Source: an uncultured beta proteobacterium | Lineage (GTDB): Bacteria; Pseudomonadota; Gammaproteobacteria; Burkholderiales; Burkholderiaceae_B | Assembly (NCBI GenBank): GCA_903924715.1 | Contig: CAIYCP010000411.1 | Span: forward strand, 1-11,217 | Length of the DNA: 11,217 nt | Reading direction: 5' to 3' | Shown: piece by piece, positions 1-8,619 of the stretch | How positions within the stretch are numbered: position 1 is the first letter of the stretch | Layout of the letters: every line of letters begins with the position of its first letter | Translations under genes and position numbers: made by a program | Notes under the pieces: generated by a model | What the model was told of the DNA's origin: nothing | The model's database searches: none | Seen by the model: the letters and a program-made list of their open reading frames with translations, nothing else

Positions 1-349
1 CCGAAGGCAACAAGGGCGCACGCGAACCTTGCGTCACGGCCACGGCTTGTCGAAACCGAGCTTCTGCTTGTGCAATGTTTTGATTGGCGACATTCAGCTC
101 TTGCATCAGCTGGGTTAGCGCTGCATCTTCATACATCAACCACCAAGCACTTCGCGGTGCGTCGGCTAGTTGTGGCTGAGCTGGCTTCCAGCCGGGCGTT
201 TCTTTGAACTGCAACCCAACGTCAATCGTGGGTCGTACATAATCTGGCCCCACCATACAAGCGGTCAGAATCGAAGCAAGACTAAGCAAGACGGCGACGC
301 GCGTCACTTGCAAATACCACCGTCGAACGAAACGACTAAGATCCATCAT
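1..349 (-). CDS. NodT-type outer-membrane efflux lipoprotein, N-terminal part only
   Basis: This is the outer-membrane channel of the tripartite efflux system, expected to form a TolC-like trimeric duct that docks on the adaptor. My own minus-strand translation from ATG at 349-347 stays open to the left edge (116 codons). It gives a basic N-terminus, a hydrophobic stretch and a lipobox ending ILTAC, with Cys31 as the lipidation site. The NodT-family signature MVGPDYVRP follows directly. Further on, SAWWLMYEDAALTQLMQEL and a Gln/Ala-rich helix (NQNIAQAEARFRQA) match the start of the family's coiled-coil barrel. The start overlaps the permease stop by 4 bases (ATGA). A second ATG follows immediately at 346-344, so the exact start is uncertain by one codon. 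Full proteins of this family are about 450-500 residues, so most of the gene lies outside the window. The family is clear; the substrate is not. Confidence 0.9.
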   Translation of the reverse strand, partial: MMDLSRFVRRWYLQVTRVAVLLSLASILTACMVGPDYVRPTIDVGLQFKETPGWKPAQPQLADAPRSAWWLMYEDAALTQLMQELNVANQNIAQAEARFRQAVAVTQGSRAPLLPS

Positions 350-3300
350 GTTTGAGCGCCATTAGACAACACGACCGGTTTAGAACGCGACCAAGGCTTG
401 GTCAACATCCAAAGCCGAAACCGATCAAGGTATAAGTACACCACAGGTGTGGTGTAAAGCGTGAGCAACTGACTCACTAACAAACCACCCAAAATCGTAA
501 TGCCAAGGGGTTGACGCATTTCAACGCCGGCACCCGAGGCAAAAACCAAAGGTATGGCACCAAAAATCGCCGCACAGGTCGTCATCAGAATGGGTCTGAA
601 CCGAGTCATACAGGCCTGATGAATCGCTTCTTTCGGTGATATCCCCAGTTTACGCTGTGTCTCGAGCGCAAAGTCAACCATCATGATGGCATTTTTCTTA
701 ACGATACCGATTAATAAAAATACACCGATCAGGGCGATCAGGGTGAACTCTGTTTTCATCAGCAGTAATGCCAGCAAGGCCCCAATACCCGCAGAGGGTA
801 GCGTTGATAAAATAGTCAGTGGGTGAATCGTACTTTCGTACAAAATTCCGAGCACAATGTACATCGTGACCAGCGCTCCGAGAATCAACCAAGGCTGATT
901 CGCTAACGCACTTTGTAAGGCCTTGGCCGTACCCTGAAACCCAGCCTGAATTTTGTCGCTCGGCAAGTTGATGCTTGCAATCGCCTGATCGATCGCGGCA
1001 TTCGCCTGCCCCAGTGACACGCCGGGCGCCACATCAAACGAAATCGTATCCGCTGCTGACAAGCCCTGATGCCGCACACTGAGCGGCGCATTGTTGATTT
1101 CATACTTGGCTACCGCCATCAACGGTACACGCTGACCTGTCTCACTTAATACATATACATCGCGTAACGACTCAGGATCTTGCGCGTGCCGAGGTGCAAC
1201 ACCCATCACGACGCGATACTGATTGCGCTCGCCATACATGATCGAAATTTGTCGCTGACTAAACGAATTGTTCAACACTGCCGCGATACTGGCCATCGGC
1301 ACGCCAAGACGTTGTGCCGCATCACGATCAATCGTAAGCGAGACCTGTCGCCCACGGTCTTCAACGTCGGTATCCACATCAACCAATTCTGGCAAACTCG
1401 CTAAAGCCTGCTGCACCTTGGGCATCCACTCTTTCAAGTCTTCAAGTTCGTTGGCCATCAAGGTATATTGAAACGCCGAACTACTTTGCCGTCCACCGAC
1501 CCGAATATCTTGTTGCGCCATCATATATAAACGCGCCCCCGGTATGCCCGAGAGTTGAGGACGCAAACGCGTGATGACATCTCTGATCGAAATTTTACGT
1601 TCGGCGAAGGGTTTGAGCTGTACCGCCAAAAAACTGTTATTACTGCCGCCGCGTCCACTGGCATAGGCTGTGACGGTACTAATCGCCGGGTCACGCAGCA
1701 GCACTTGCCTAAAACGATCAAGCTTTGGCTTCATCGACTCAAATGAGGTACCGTCATCCGTTGAAAAAAATCCCAACATCATTCCGGTGTCTTGCTGTGG
1801 AAAAAAACCCTTTGGCACAGCGCTATACAGATAAAAATTAAGTCCAACGGTTGCCGCGAGCAACAGCATCATCACGCGACCGTGCCGTAAGGCCCAATCT
1901 AAAGACCTTCCATAACCCTTCACCGAATATCCAATCACAGCATCGACGAAACGCACTAAAAAATTTGGCCGCGGGCTCGTTTCGGTTCGCTCCACGGGCC
2001 GACGCAATAAGTGTGCAGCCATCATGGGCGTCAACGTCAATGACACAAGCATTGAAATAAGTATTGCCGCCGACAAAGTCACCGCAAACTCACGAAATAA
2101 ACGTCCCGGCAATCCGCCCATCAATAAGATCGGTATGAAAACGGCAATTAATGAGATGCTCATCGATAAGACCGTGAAACCTACCTCTCTTGTTCCTCTC
2201 AGCGCGGCGCGTTGAATCGATTCACCACGCTCGACATGGCGAATAATATTTTCAACCACAACGATGGCATCATCGACCACAAAGCCCGTGGCCACGATCA
2301 GTGCCATCAGCGACATCGTATTCAAGGAATATCCACACAGGTACATGACACCAAAGGTGCCGATCAACGAAACTGGCACCGCAATCGTCGGAATAAATGC
2401 AGCGCGCAAATTACGCAAAAAAACAAGCACGACCATCATCACCAAGCCAATGGCGATCAGCAACGTTTTTTCAGCTTCAAAGACCGATGCGCGAATACTA
2501 GGCGTACGATCTTGTGCAATCGATACGGTCACGTCAGCCGGAAGCATCGCTCGCAAAACGGGCAACTCAGCACGAATCTGATCGACCGTCTTGATGATAT
2601 TGGCCTTTGCCTGACTGCGCACTAAGACCAAAATCGCCTGCTTGGTGTTGAAATACCCAACATTGAACGTATCTTCGACTGAGTCTTCAACTTGAGCGAC
2701 CTCGGACAAACGTACTGGGGCCCCATTACGCCATGCCACGATGAGCGGTCGATATTCAGCAGCCTTCCAGAGTTGATCGTTCGCAGTAATCTGCCACCGA
2801 TAAATATCGTTTTCGAGCAAACCCTTTGGTCGAGTTGAGTTTGCTGAGGCCACAGCGGCCCGCACAGCTTCGAGCGATACCCCAGCCTGCGTCAGCGCAT
2901 CTGGATCGAGATCAATACGCACGGCTGGCAATGAACTGCCGCCTATTTGCACTTCACCCACACCGTCTACTTGTGAAAGCTTTTGTTGAACCGTTGTTGA
3001 CGCGATATCGTAAAGCTGCCCTTGAGATAACGAATCGGACGTCAAGGCAAGCGTCATGATCGGCGCCGCGGCTGGGTTGGCCTTGTTGTACGAAGGGTTG
3101 CTACGTAAACCACTGGGCATCATTGCGCGCGCGGCATTGATCGCCCCTTGCACATCAGTCGCCGCGCTATTAATGTCTCGACTCAAATCAAACTGAAGCG
3201 TAATTCTGGTTTGGCCCGTTGTACTGCGCGAGGTCATCTCGGATACGCCCGCAATCGTCCCCAACGAGCGTTCAAGCGGTGTCGCCACGGTTGCCGCCAT

Positions 3301-3474
3301 CACCTCAGGGCTAGCACCCGGCATTTGTGCCCGAACACCAATCACCGGAAACTCGATCTGCGGCAAAGGCGCAATCGGCAATAAGCTATGCGCAAGCCAA
3401 CCCGCCAACACCACACCTAGCCACAATAAGATGGTGGCGACGGGGCGCACGATGAAGGGGCCCGATAGACTCAC
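346..3474 (-). CDS. mdtC: RND multidrug efflux permease, MdtC-like (second permease)
   Basis: This is an inner-membrane proton-driven exporter of the HAE1 RND family, 1042 residues, the normal length. It opens with the family signature LSGPFIVRPVAT. Two large periplasmic loops follow TM1 and TM7, and there are twelve expected membrane segments. The proton-relay residues are visible: Asp401-Asp402 in TM4 (GFVVDDAIVVVENI), Lys927 in TM10 (LIGIVKKNAIMMVDFA), and Arg958 and Thr965 in TM11 (TRFRPILMTT), matching AcrB D407, D408, K940, R971 and T978. The start is GTG at 3474-3472, inside a GTGA overlap with the upstream permease stop. By analogy with E. coli MdtABC, it should assemble with the neighbouring permease into a mixed trimer. 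The MdtC assignment rests on being second in the operon and on overall resemblance. Substrates such as bile salts, novobiocin or other drugs are known for E. coli but cannot be read from this sequence. Confidence 0.93.
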   Translation of the reverse strand: MSLSGPFIVRPVATILLWLGVVLAGWLAHSLLPIAPLPQIEFPVIGVRAQMPGASPEVMAATVATPLERSLGTIAGVSEMTSRSTTGQTRITLQFDLSRDINSAATDVQGAINAARAMMPSGLRSNPSYNKANPAAAPIMTLALTSDSLSQGQLYDIASTTVQQKLSQVDGVGEVQIGGSSLPAVRIDLDPDALTQAGVSLEAVRAAVASANSTRPKGLLENDIYRWQITANDQLWKAAEYRPLIVAWRNGAPVRLSEVAQVEDSVEDTFNVGYFNTKQAILVLVRSQAKANIIKTVDQIRAELPVLRAMLPADVTVSIAQDRTPSIRASVFEAEKTLLIAIGLVMMVVLVFLRNLRAAFIPTIAVPVSLIGTFGVMYLCGYSLNTMSLMALIVATGFVVDDAIVVVENIIRHVERGESIQRAALRGTREVGFTVLSMSISLIAVFIPILLMGGLPGRLFREFAVTLSAAILISMLVSLTLTPMMAAHLLRRPVERTETSPRPNFLVRFVDAVIGYSVKGYGRSLDWALRHGRVMMLLLAATVGLNFYLYSAVPKGFFPQQDTGMMLGFFSTDDGTSFESMKPKLDRFRQVLLRDPAISTVTAYASGRGGSNNSFLAVQLKPFAERKISIRDVITRLRPQLSGIPGARLYMMAQQDIRVGGRQSSSAFQYTLMANELEDLKEWMPKVQQALASLPELVDVDTDVEDRGRQVSLTIDRDAAQRLGVPMASIAAVLNNSFSQRQISIMYGERNQYRVVMGVAPRHAQDPESLRDVYVLSETGQRVPLMAVAKYEINNAPLSVRHQGLSAADTISFDVAPGVSLGQANAAIDQAIASINLPSDKIQAGFQGTAKALQSALANQPWLILGALVTMYIVLGILYESTIHPLTILSTLPSAGIGALLALLLMKTEFTLIALIGVFLLIGIVKKNAIMMVDFALETQRKLGISPKEAIHQACMTRFRPILMTTCAAIFGAIPLVFASGAGVEMRQPLGITILGGLLVSQLLTLYTTPVVYLYLDRFRLWMLTKPWSRSKPVVLSNGAQT

Positions 3475-6400
3475 GGTGCACGATCCGCGATTTGAGTGGC
3501 AGCGCGACGCCCAGCAAACATTCGATCAAAGAACAGATAGATGACCGGCGTCGTAAATAAGGTCAACACTTGGCTCACCAGCAAGCCTCCAACCATGACC
3601 AACCCCAGAGGTTGCCGCAGCTCTGCACCCGTTCCGGTTGACAGCATTAAAGGCACTGCGCCAAACAGCGCTGCGAGCGTCGTCATCAAGATTGGTCTGA
3701 AGCGCAGAAGCGCAGCCTGCTGGATAGCTTGGTGCGCGGACATTTTATGCTTACGCTCAGCTTCAAGCGCAAAGTCAATCATCATGATCGCATTTTTTTT
3801 CACAATGCCAATCAACAGAATAATTCCAATAATCCCAATCATGTCGAGATCACGCCCGGTTAAAGTGAGGGCTAATAACGCGCCGATCGCAGCCGAGGGC
3901 AATGTCGACAAAATCGTAATGGGATGAATAAAGCTTTCATACAAAATACCCAAGACGATATACATCGTGATAATCGCGGCGAGTATCAAAAACAGCGTGC
4001 TGGATAGAGAGGCTTCGAACGCACGTGCGGCGCCTTGGAACTCGGCTTGAATACCCAGGGGCATGCCAATATCACGTTGCGCCTGAACAACCGCATCAAC
4101 AGCATCCGACAACGAGGCACCAGGCGCCAAATTAAATGAAATGGTCACCGACGGAAACTGATCAAGGCGATTCAACACCAAGGCCGAACGCCCTTCGCTG
4201 ACTTTAACCAGGCTCGTTAAGGCGATCGGTTTACCCTCAGCTGTTTTGACATAAATTGAACCCAGTGCCGACGGGTCGCGGCGAAACTGGGGGGCAGTTT
4301 CGATCACAACGCGGTATTGATTTGATTGCGTAAATATCGTTGAAACTTGTCGTTGCCCAAACGCGTCATACAGGGCATCGTCAATCGCTACAGCAGAGAC
4401 CCCGACACGCGCCGCCGCATCGCGATCAATCTGAACAATCGCATTGAGCCCTTCGTTCTGCATATCATCGATCACGTCAACCAAAGGCTTCTGCGTGCGC
4501 AACTGATCAACCAGTTGTGGCGCCCACTGCGCCAACAAGGCCGGATCTGCGCTATTCAGTGTTAATTGATACTGCGTTCGGCTTACGCGATCTTCGACTG
4601 TGAGGTCTTGTATCGGTTGCAGATAAAACTGCAACCCAGTCAACGAGCTTAAACGCTCTTGTAACCGACGCATAATGACAGGCGCCTGATCACGCCTGAG
4701 GTCGTGCGCACGCAACGCGACCTGCATGCGACCCGTATTCACAGTTTCATTAACGCCATCGACTCCGATAAACGAGGCGACCGTCGCCACATCAGGATCT
4801 TCTAAAAGGATTTTGACGGCCTCTTGTTGGCGCTGCGCCATCGCCCCGAAGGCGAGATTTTGTGGCGCCTGCGTCACGACCTGAATCAAACCCGTATCCT
4901 GAACCGGGAAAAATCCCTTTGGAATTGCCAGATATAAGACGGCCGTCAGAAGAAAAGTGCCCAGTGCCACGAACAACGTCAGCGTTTGATGGTTCAGTAC
5001 CACCTGTAATATTCGCCCGTAGCCCGCAATCAACGCATCAATTTTTTGACTCACATACCGTGCGATCTGGCCCCCTTCTTGTTGCGCCCCCACTCTCAAG
5101 AGACGCGCGCACATCATCGGTGTCAGCGTCAATGAGATCAGAAGCGACAGCAAAATTGCGACCGCGAGCGTGACCGCAAACTCTCTAAAAAGTCGGCCCA
5201 CCACTTCTGTCATGAAAAGCAAAGGAATCAAAACGGCGATCAACGAGACGGTCAACGAAACCAGAGTAAAGCCAATTTGCGAGGCACCCTTTAGCGCTGC
5301 TTGCATCGGCGTATCGCCGCGCTCAAGATAACGCGCAATATTTTCGATCATCACGATGGCATCATCGACCACAAACCCCGTCGCAATCGTCAACGCCATC
5401 AACGTCAGATTGTTGATACTAAAACCAACCAGATACATGACCCCAAAGGTGCCGACTAACGACAACGGCACGACAATGCTCGGAATCAAGGTCGCGGTGA
5501 GTGTACGCAAAAAGACAAAGGTCACTAACACCACCAAACCAATCGCCACTAATAACTCGACCTGAACGTCATGCACCGATTCGCGAATCGTCTGCGTGCG
5601 ATCCGACATAATCTTCACATCCAAATTTGCGGGCAACGCCACCCGTAATTGCGGAAGTAATTTTTGTATGCGATCAACGACCTCAATCACATTGGCCCCA
5701 GGCTGCCGCTGTACATTAAGCAAGATCGCGGGCTCTGTATCGGCCCAAGCCGCCAGCCGTGCATCTTCAGCCTCTGTGACCGCAGTCGCCACATCCGAAA
5801 GTCGCAAAGGCGCTTCGTTGCGATAGGCGACGACCAAATTCATATACTCAAGCGGATTTTTTAACTGATCGTTCGCATTAATCGTAGTCGAACGTACCGG
5901 TCCGTCGAGCGTGCCTTTGGGCTGATTCACGTTGGCAGCAACAACTGCAGTACGCACATCAGCAAGTGTCAGTCCGTAGGCCGCTAAGGATTGGGGATTG
6001 GCCTGAATGCGCATCGCCGGGCGTTGCCCACCCGCTACGCTGACCAAACCCACACCCGCGACTTGTGAAATTTTTTGCGCCATGCGCGTATCGACTAAAT
6101 CGCGCACCTGAGGTAACGGGACCGTGGGCGATGTGATTGCCAGGGTCAGCACCGGCGCATCTGCTGGGTTCACCTTGTTATAGATCGGCGGCGCAGGTAA
6201 ATCACGGGGCAATAAATTGCTCGCCGCGTTAATGGCAGCTTGGACTTGCTGCTCTGCCACATCAAGCGGGAGGGATAACGCAAACTGCAAGGTAATAATC
6301 GAAGCGCCAGCCGCACTGCTTGAAGACATCTGTCTTAAACCTGGCATCTGCCCAAACTGTCGCTCAAGCGGCGAAGTCACCAGCGCAGCCATTACGTCGG

Positions 6401-6566
6401 GGCTGGCCCCTGGATAAAACGTCGTGGACTGAATGGTTGGGTAATCAACTTCAGGGAGTGACGATACCGGTAACCAGCGATACGCGATCAAGCCAGATAA
6501 CAGTAAGGCGACCATCGCGAGCGTCGTCGCGACTGGTCGTACGATGAACGGTCTGGATAGGTTCAC
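3471..6566 (-). CDS. mdtB: RND multidrug efflux permease, MdtB-like (first permease)
   Basis: This is an HAE1 RND permease of 1031 residues, paralogous to the following gene and opening with the same pattern, LSRPFIVRPVATT. The proton-relay residues are all present: Asp401-Asp402 in GFVVDDAIVMIENI (TM4), Lys924 in LIGIVKKNAIMMIDFA (TM10), and Arg955 and Thr962 in LRFRPILMTT (TM11). Porter-domain landmarks include PGASPDVMAALVTSPLER near residues 52-69, the VPKGFF/IPKGFF-type motif and QDTG around 548-558, and NQYRVV at 749-754. The start is GTG at 6566-6564, overlapping the adaptor stop by 4 bases (GTGA). The stop overlaps the next permease start in the same way. In E. coli, MdtB and MdtC form a heterotrimer with unequal roles, and the paired genes here suggest the same. 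An eight-base A run encodes the essential Lys pair in TM10, whereas the paralogue has the run interrupted. Confidence 0.93.
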   Translation of the reverse strand: MNLSRPFIVRPVATTLAMVALLLSGLIAYRWLPVSSLPEVDYPTIQSTTFYPGASPDVMAALVTSPLERQFGQMPGLRQMSSSSAAGASIITLQFALSLPLDVAEQQVQAAINAASNLLPRDLPAPPIYNKVNPADAPVLTLAITSPTVPLPQVRDLVDTRMAQKISQVAGVGLVSVAGGQRPAMRIQANPQSLAAYGLTLADVRTAVVAANVNQPKGTLDGPVRSTTINANDQLKNPLEYMNLVVAYRNEAPLRLSDVATAVTEAEDARLAAWADTEPAILLNVQRQPGANVIEVVDRIQKLLPQLRVALPANLDVKIMSDRTQTIRESVHDVQVELLVAIGLVVLVTFVFLRTLTATLIPSIVVPLSLVGTFGVMYLVGFSINNLTLMALTIATGFVVDDAIVMIENIARYLERGDTPMQAALKGASQIGFTLVSLTVSLIAVLIPLLFMTEVVGRLFREFAVTLAVAILLSLLISLTLTPMMCARLLRVGAQQEGGQIARYVSQKIDALIAGYGRILQVVLNHQTLTLFVALGTFLLTAVLYLAIPKGFFPVQDTGLIQVVTQAPQNLAFGAMAQRQQEAVKILLEDPDVATVASFIGVDGVNETVNTGRMQVALRAHDLRRDQAPVIMRRLQERLSSLTGLQFYLQPIQDLTVEDRVSRTQYQLTLNSADPALLAQWAPQLVDQLRTQKPLVDVIDDMQNEGLNAIVQIDRDAAARVGVSAVAIDDALYDAFGQRQVSTIFTQSNQYRVVIETAPQFRRDPSALGSIYVKTAEGKPIALTSLVKVSEGRSALVLNRLDQFPSVTISFNLAPGASLSDAVDAVVQAQRDIGMPLGIQAEFQGAARAFEASLSSTLFLILAAIITMYIVLGILYESFIHPITILSTLPSAAIGALLALTLTGRDLDMIGIIGIILLIGIVKKNAIMMIDFALEAERKHKMSAHQAIQQAALLRFRPILMTTLAALFGAVPLMLSTGTGAELRQPLGLVMVGGLLVSQVLTLFTTPVIYLFFDRMFAGRRAATQIADRAP

Positions 6567-7816
6567 GGCCGATTCGTGGTTGCGTTTACCCCGGGGAGAC
6601 CTTTAGAGGAAGCGTCGTTCGCGGCGCCCGCCGCGGACGAGCGTCCCCCTCTTGCCTCGGAGCCGCCAATCACGCGCACCTTTGCACCGGCACGCAGTCG
6701 ATCAGTTCCCTCAAGCACAACGCGTTCATCAACCTGCACACCTGCGGTGACCGCCACACGATCGCCGCTGCGCGCAGCGATCTTCACCGGGCGCACTGCG
6801 ACGGTATCATCCGACAAAATAACGTAAACAAAGGCTCCTTGATTGCCCTGCATCAACGCCCCCGCGGGAATCGTTAACGCGTCTTTGATCGTACTGACTT
6901 TCATCCGCACATTAACGAACTGATTTGGGAATAATGAGTCCGTTGCATTGTCAAACTGCGCCTTGAGCTTGACTGTTCCGGTTGACACGTCGATTTGATT
7001 ATCGATCGTGACAAGCTCACCCTGTGCGAGTTGGATCTGATCCGCCCGATCGTAGGCCAGAACCGAGAGCTTCTGACCCGCAAGCAATGGCCCACGCACC
7101 GCGGGCAGATCGTTCTCGGCCAAGGTAAATAACACCGCGATCGGCTGCGTTTGCGTAATCACAACCAAGCCAAGCGGATCGTTCGCATCGATCAGATTAC
7201 CGGCATCGACTCGACGCAAACCCAAACGACCCGCGATCGGCGCAGTAATACGGGTGTAATCGAGTTGCAGGCGAGCATTGTTCACTGCCGCCAAATCACT
7301 TTTGAGTTGCCCTTCAAACTTGCTGACCAAGGCAGCCTGGGTATCAAGCATTTGAGGTGCGATCGAGTCTTGCTTGCGTAACGCTTGATAGCGCTGCAAA
7401 TCGCGCTTGGCATTTTGATACTGCGACTCGTTTTGTTGTTGCTGACCGAGCGCTTGCTCAAGCGCGACCTCAAACGAACGTGGATCAATTTTTGCAAGCA
7501 GCTGATCTTCTTTAACTTGTTCGCCTTCTTTGAACAACACTTCGATCAACTCACCTTGCACCCGACTGCGCACCGTGACGGTGTTAAAGGCCGTCACGGT
7601 ACCGAGGCCTCGCAGATAAAGATCTAAGTCTTGGACACGCGCAGGCTCAATCTTGACCGGCACAGGCGGCATAAAGCCTGCCGGCGGCCCTTTCTGCGCA
7701 CTGGTCGTGAGCCCACCCGGCATCAGCCACCAAACTGCCGCAGCAATCAAAAGCGCAGAAGCGATCCACACAATAGCCGACCGAACTGAAAGTCGCTTCG
7801 ACAAGCGTTCAAACAT
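6563..7816 (-). CDS. mdtA: RND efflux periplasmic adaptor (membrane fusion protein), MdtA-like
   Basis: This adaptor links the RND pump to the outer-membrane channel. The 417-residue protein has a short basic N-terminus and one hydrophobic segment at about 13-33. No lipobox cysteine is present, so it is probably held by an uncleaved anchor or released after processing. The barrel-sandwich (lipoyl-like) half is recognisable at RSRVQGELIEVLFKEGEQVK (83-102). An alpha-hairpin rich in Gln and charged residues spans about 113-185. The second lipoyl half is LDYTRITAPIAGRLGLRRVD (185-204), and beta-barrel and membrane-proximal domains continue to about 385. The last 35 residues are a Gly/Ser/Ala-rich, probably disordered tail. 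ATG at 7816-7814 follows only a weak purine stretch (GGAA), so translation may depend partly on zapD, which ends 18 bases upstream. It is the first gene of the efflux operon and its own stop overlaps the permease start. The family call is firm. Confidence 0.93.
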   Translation of the reverse strand: MFERLSKRLSVRSAIVWIASALLIAAAVWWLMPGGLTTSAQKGPPAGFMPPVPVKIEPARVQDLDLYLRGLGTVTAFNTVTVRSRVQGELIEVLFKEGEQVKEDQLLAKIDPRSFEVALEQALGQQQQNESQYQNAKRDLQRYQALRKQDSIAPQMLDTQAALVSKFEGQLKSDLAAVNNARLQLDYTRITAPIAGRLGLRRVDAGNLIDANDPLGLVVITQTQPIAVLFTLAENDLPAVRGPLLAGQKLSVLAYDRADQIQLAQGELVTIDNQIDVSTGTVKLKAQFDNATDSLFPNQFVNVRMKVSTIKDALTIPAGALMQGNQGAFVYVILSDDTVAVRPVKIAARSGDRVAVTAGVQVDERVVLEGTDRLRAGAKVRVIGGSEARGGRSSAAGAANDASSKGLPGVNATTNRP

Positions 7817-7834
7817 GAGAGGTTCCAGACAGGC

Positions 7835-8587
7835 CTAAAGGGCGCAAAGAGTCATTTTGAAGGGGATATCTTGCGTCACAGCTTGGGGTCGCTGATCGCC
7901 CTGCTGTGAGGAGTAGCGAATCCAGACCATGTATTTATTCGCACTGATTTCAGGAAAGACGCCTGCCGACTCATCCACCCATACCCGCAAGAGTTGATAC
8001 GTTTTACCTGCAAGCATTTGCTGATACGCACCCTGAGGCGCCACTGCCTGAACCGGCTCATCTGAGTCACGCAAGAGTCGCAACACAATCGCGATCCCGA
8101 TATGCACGGGCATCAACGTCAAAATCCAACGCTGCAGGTCAGCTTGTCGTGCAGCATCTGGCAAATTTTGCCAGGCATGAAATGAAGGCATATCAACTTG
8201 AGTCCCACCACCCGGAACGATCAGTCGCCCACGCAAACTCGTCAGCCATTCGTTATCGCGCAAAGTTTGGCCTGTGCGACCACCCGCATTTAAATTGGCC
8301 GCTGCTTTTTCAATTTCAGCCAGCATGTTTGACAGCGTTTTAGTATCGACGCCGGGATGATCTTTGAGCCCACTGAGTACCGTGCGTTGTCTTTCAAGGT
8401 CTTGCAGCACGCTACCTTTGATATCGGTGCGTTCAGTTGCATCTAACAGATCAAACAAGGCCGAAAGCGCCACCTGATGCTGACGGGCATCGTTTAGGCC
8501 TGCAAAAAACATCATTCGATCAAACAACGACTCAAGACGCAGAAGCGTCCGAACCCGTTCGTTGAAAGGATATTCAAAAAGAATCAA
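7835..8587 (-). CDS. zapD: ZapD (YacF), Z-ring associated cell-division protein
   Basis: ZapD binds the C-terminal tail of FtsZ in the cytoplasm and bundles FtsZ filaments at the division site. The 250-residue product has the usual family length. It begins with the conserved MILFEYPFNERVRTLLRLE, continues as an alpha-helical N-terminal half to about residue 115, and then enters the C-terminal beta-rich domain marked by RGRLIVPGG (119-127) and MPSFHAWQ (133-140). The start is an unusual TTG at 8587-8585. No in-frame ATG or GTG lies between it and the coaE stop, and the protein start matches relatives exactly, so TTG is favoured although no clear Shine-Dalgarno sequence precedes it. It follows coaE after 32 bases, an arrangement common in betaproteobacteria. 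The usual downstream neighbour yacG is absent and an efflux adaptor starts 18 bases after the stop. Confidence 0.93.
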   Translation of the reverse strand: MILFEYPFNERVRTLLRLESLFDRMMFFAGLNDARQHQVALSALFDLLDATERTDIKGSVLQDLERQRTVLSGLKDHPGVDTKTLSNMLAEIEKAAANLNAGGRTGQTLRDNEWLTSLRGRLIVPGGGTQVDMPSFHAWQNLPDAARQADLQRWILTLMPVHIGIAIVLRLLRDSDEPVQAVAPQGAYQQMLAGKTYQLLRVWVDESAGVFPEISANKYMVWIRYSSQQGDQRPQAVTQDIPFKMTLCAL

Positions 8588-8619
8588 GATGTTTGCATCA
8601 AATAAATTAAATAAACGCT
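8588..8619 (-). other. A/T-rich coaE-zapD spacer with a four-codon minicistron
   Basis: This 32-base spacer is much richer in A and T than the genes around it. Read on the minus strand it has no ribosome binding site for zapD. It does contain ATG at 8598-8596, opening a four-codon frame (Met-Gln-Thr-Ser) whose TGA stop at 8586-8584 overlaps the zapD TTG start as TTGA. An A/T-rich leader can act as an S1-dependent entry site, and the tiny frame could couple initiation to zapD. Both ideas are inferences, and the frame may be chance. Confidence 0.3.

Noticed and set aside
2212..2625. Open frame of 137 codons on the plus strand inside the second permease
   Set aside because: It is antisense to a highly conserved RND gene, is rich in His/Arg/Asn/Gln like other antisense shadows, and has no recognisable domain or ribosome site.
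3541..3927. Open frame of 128 codons on the plus strand inside the first permease
   Set aside because: It is antisense to the conserved TM10-TM12 region; its apparent hydrophobicity reflects the complementary strand of membrane helices.
2241..5420. Similar DNA stretches shared by the two permease genes, considered as gene conversion
   Set aside because: The similarity is confined to regions encoding strongly conserved RND motifs and contains many scattered mismatches, as expected for ordinary paralogues.
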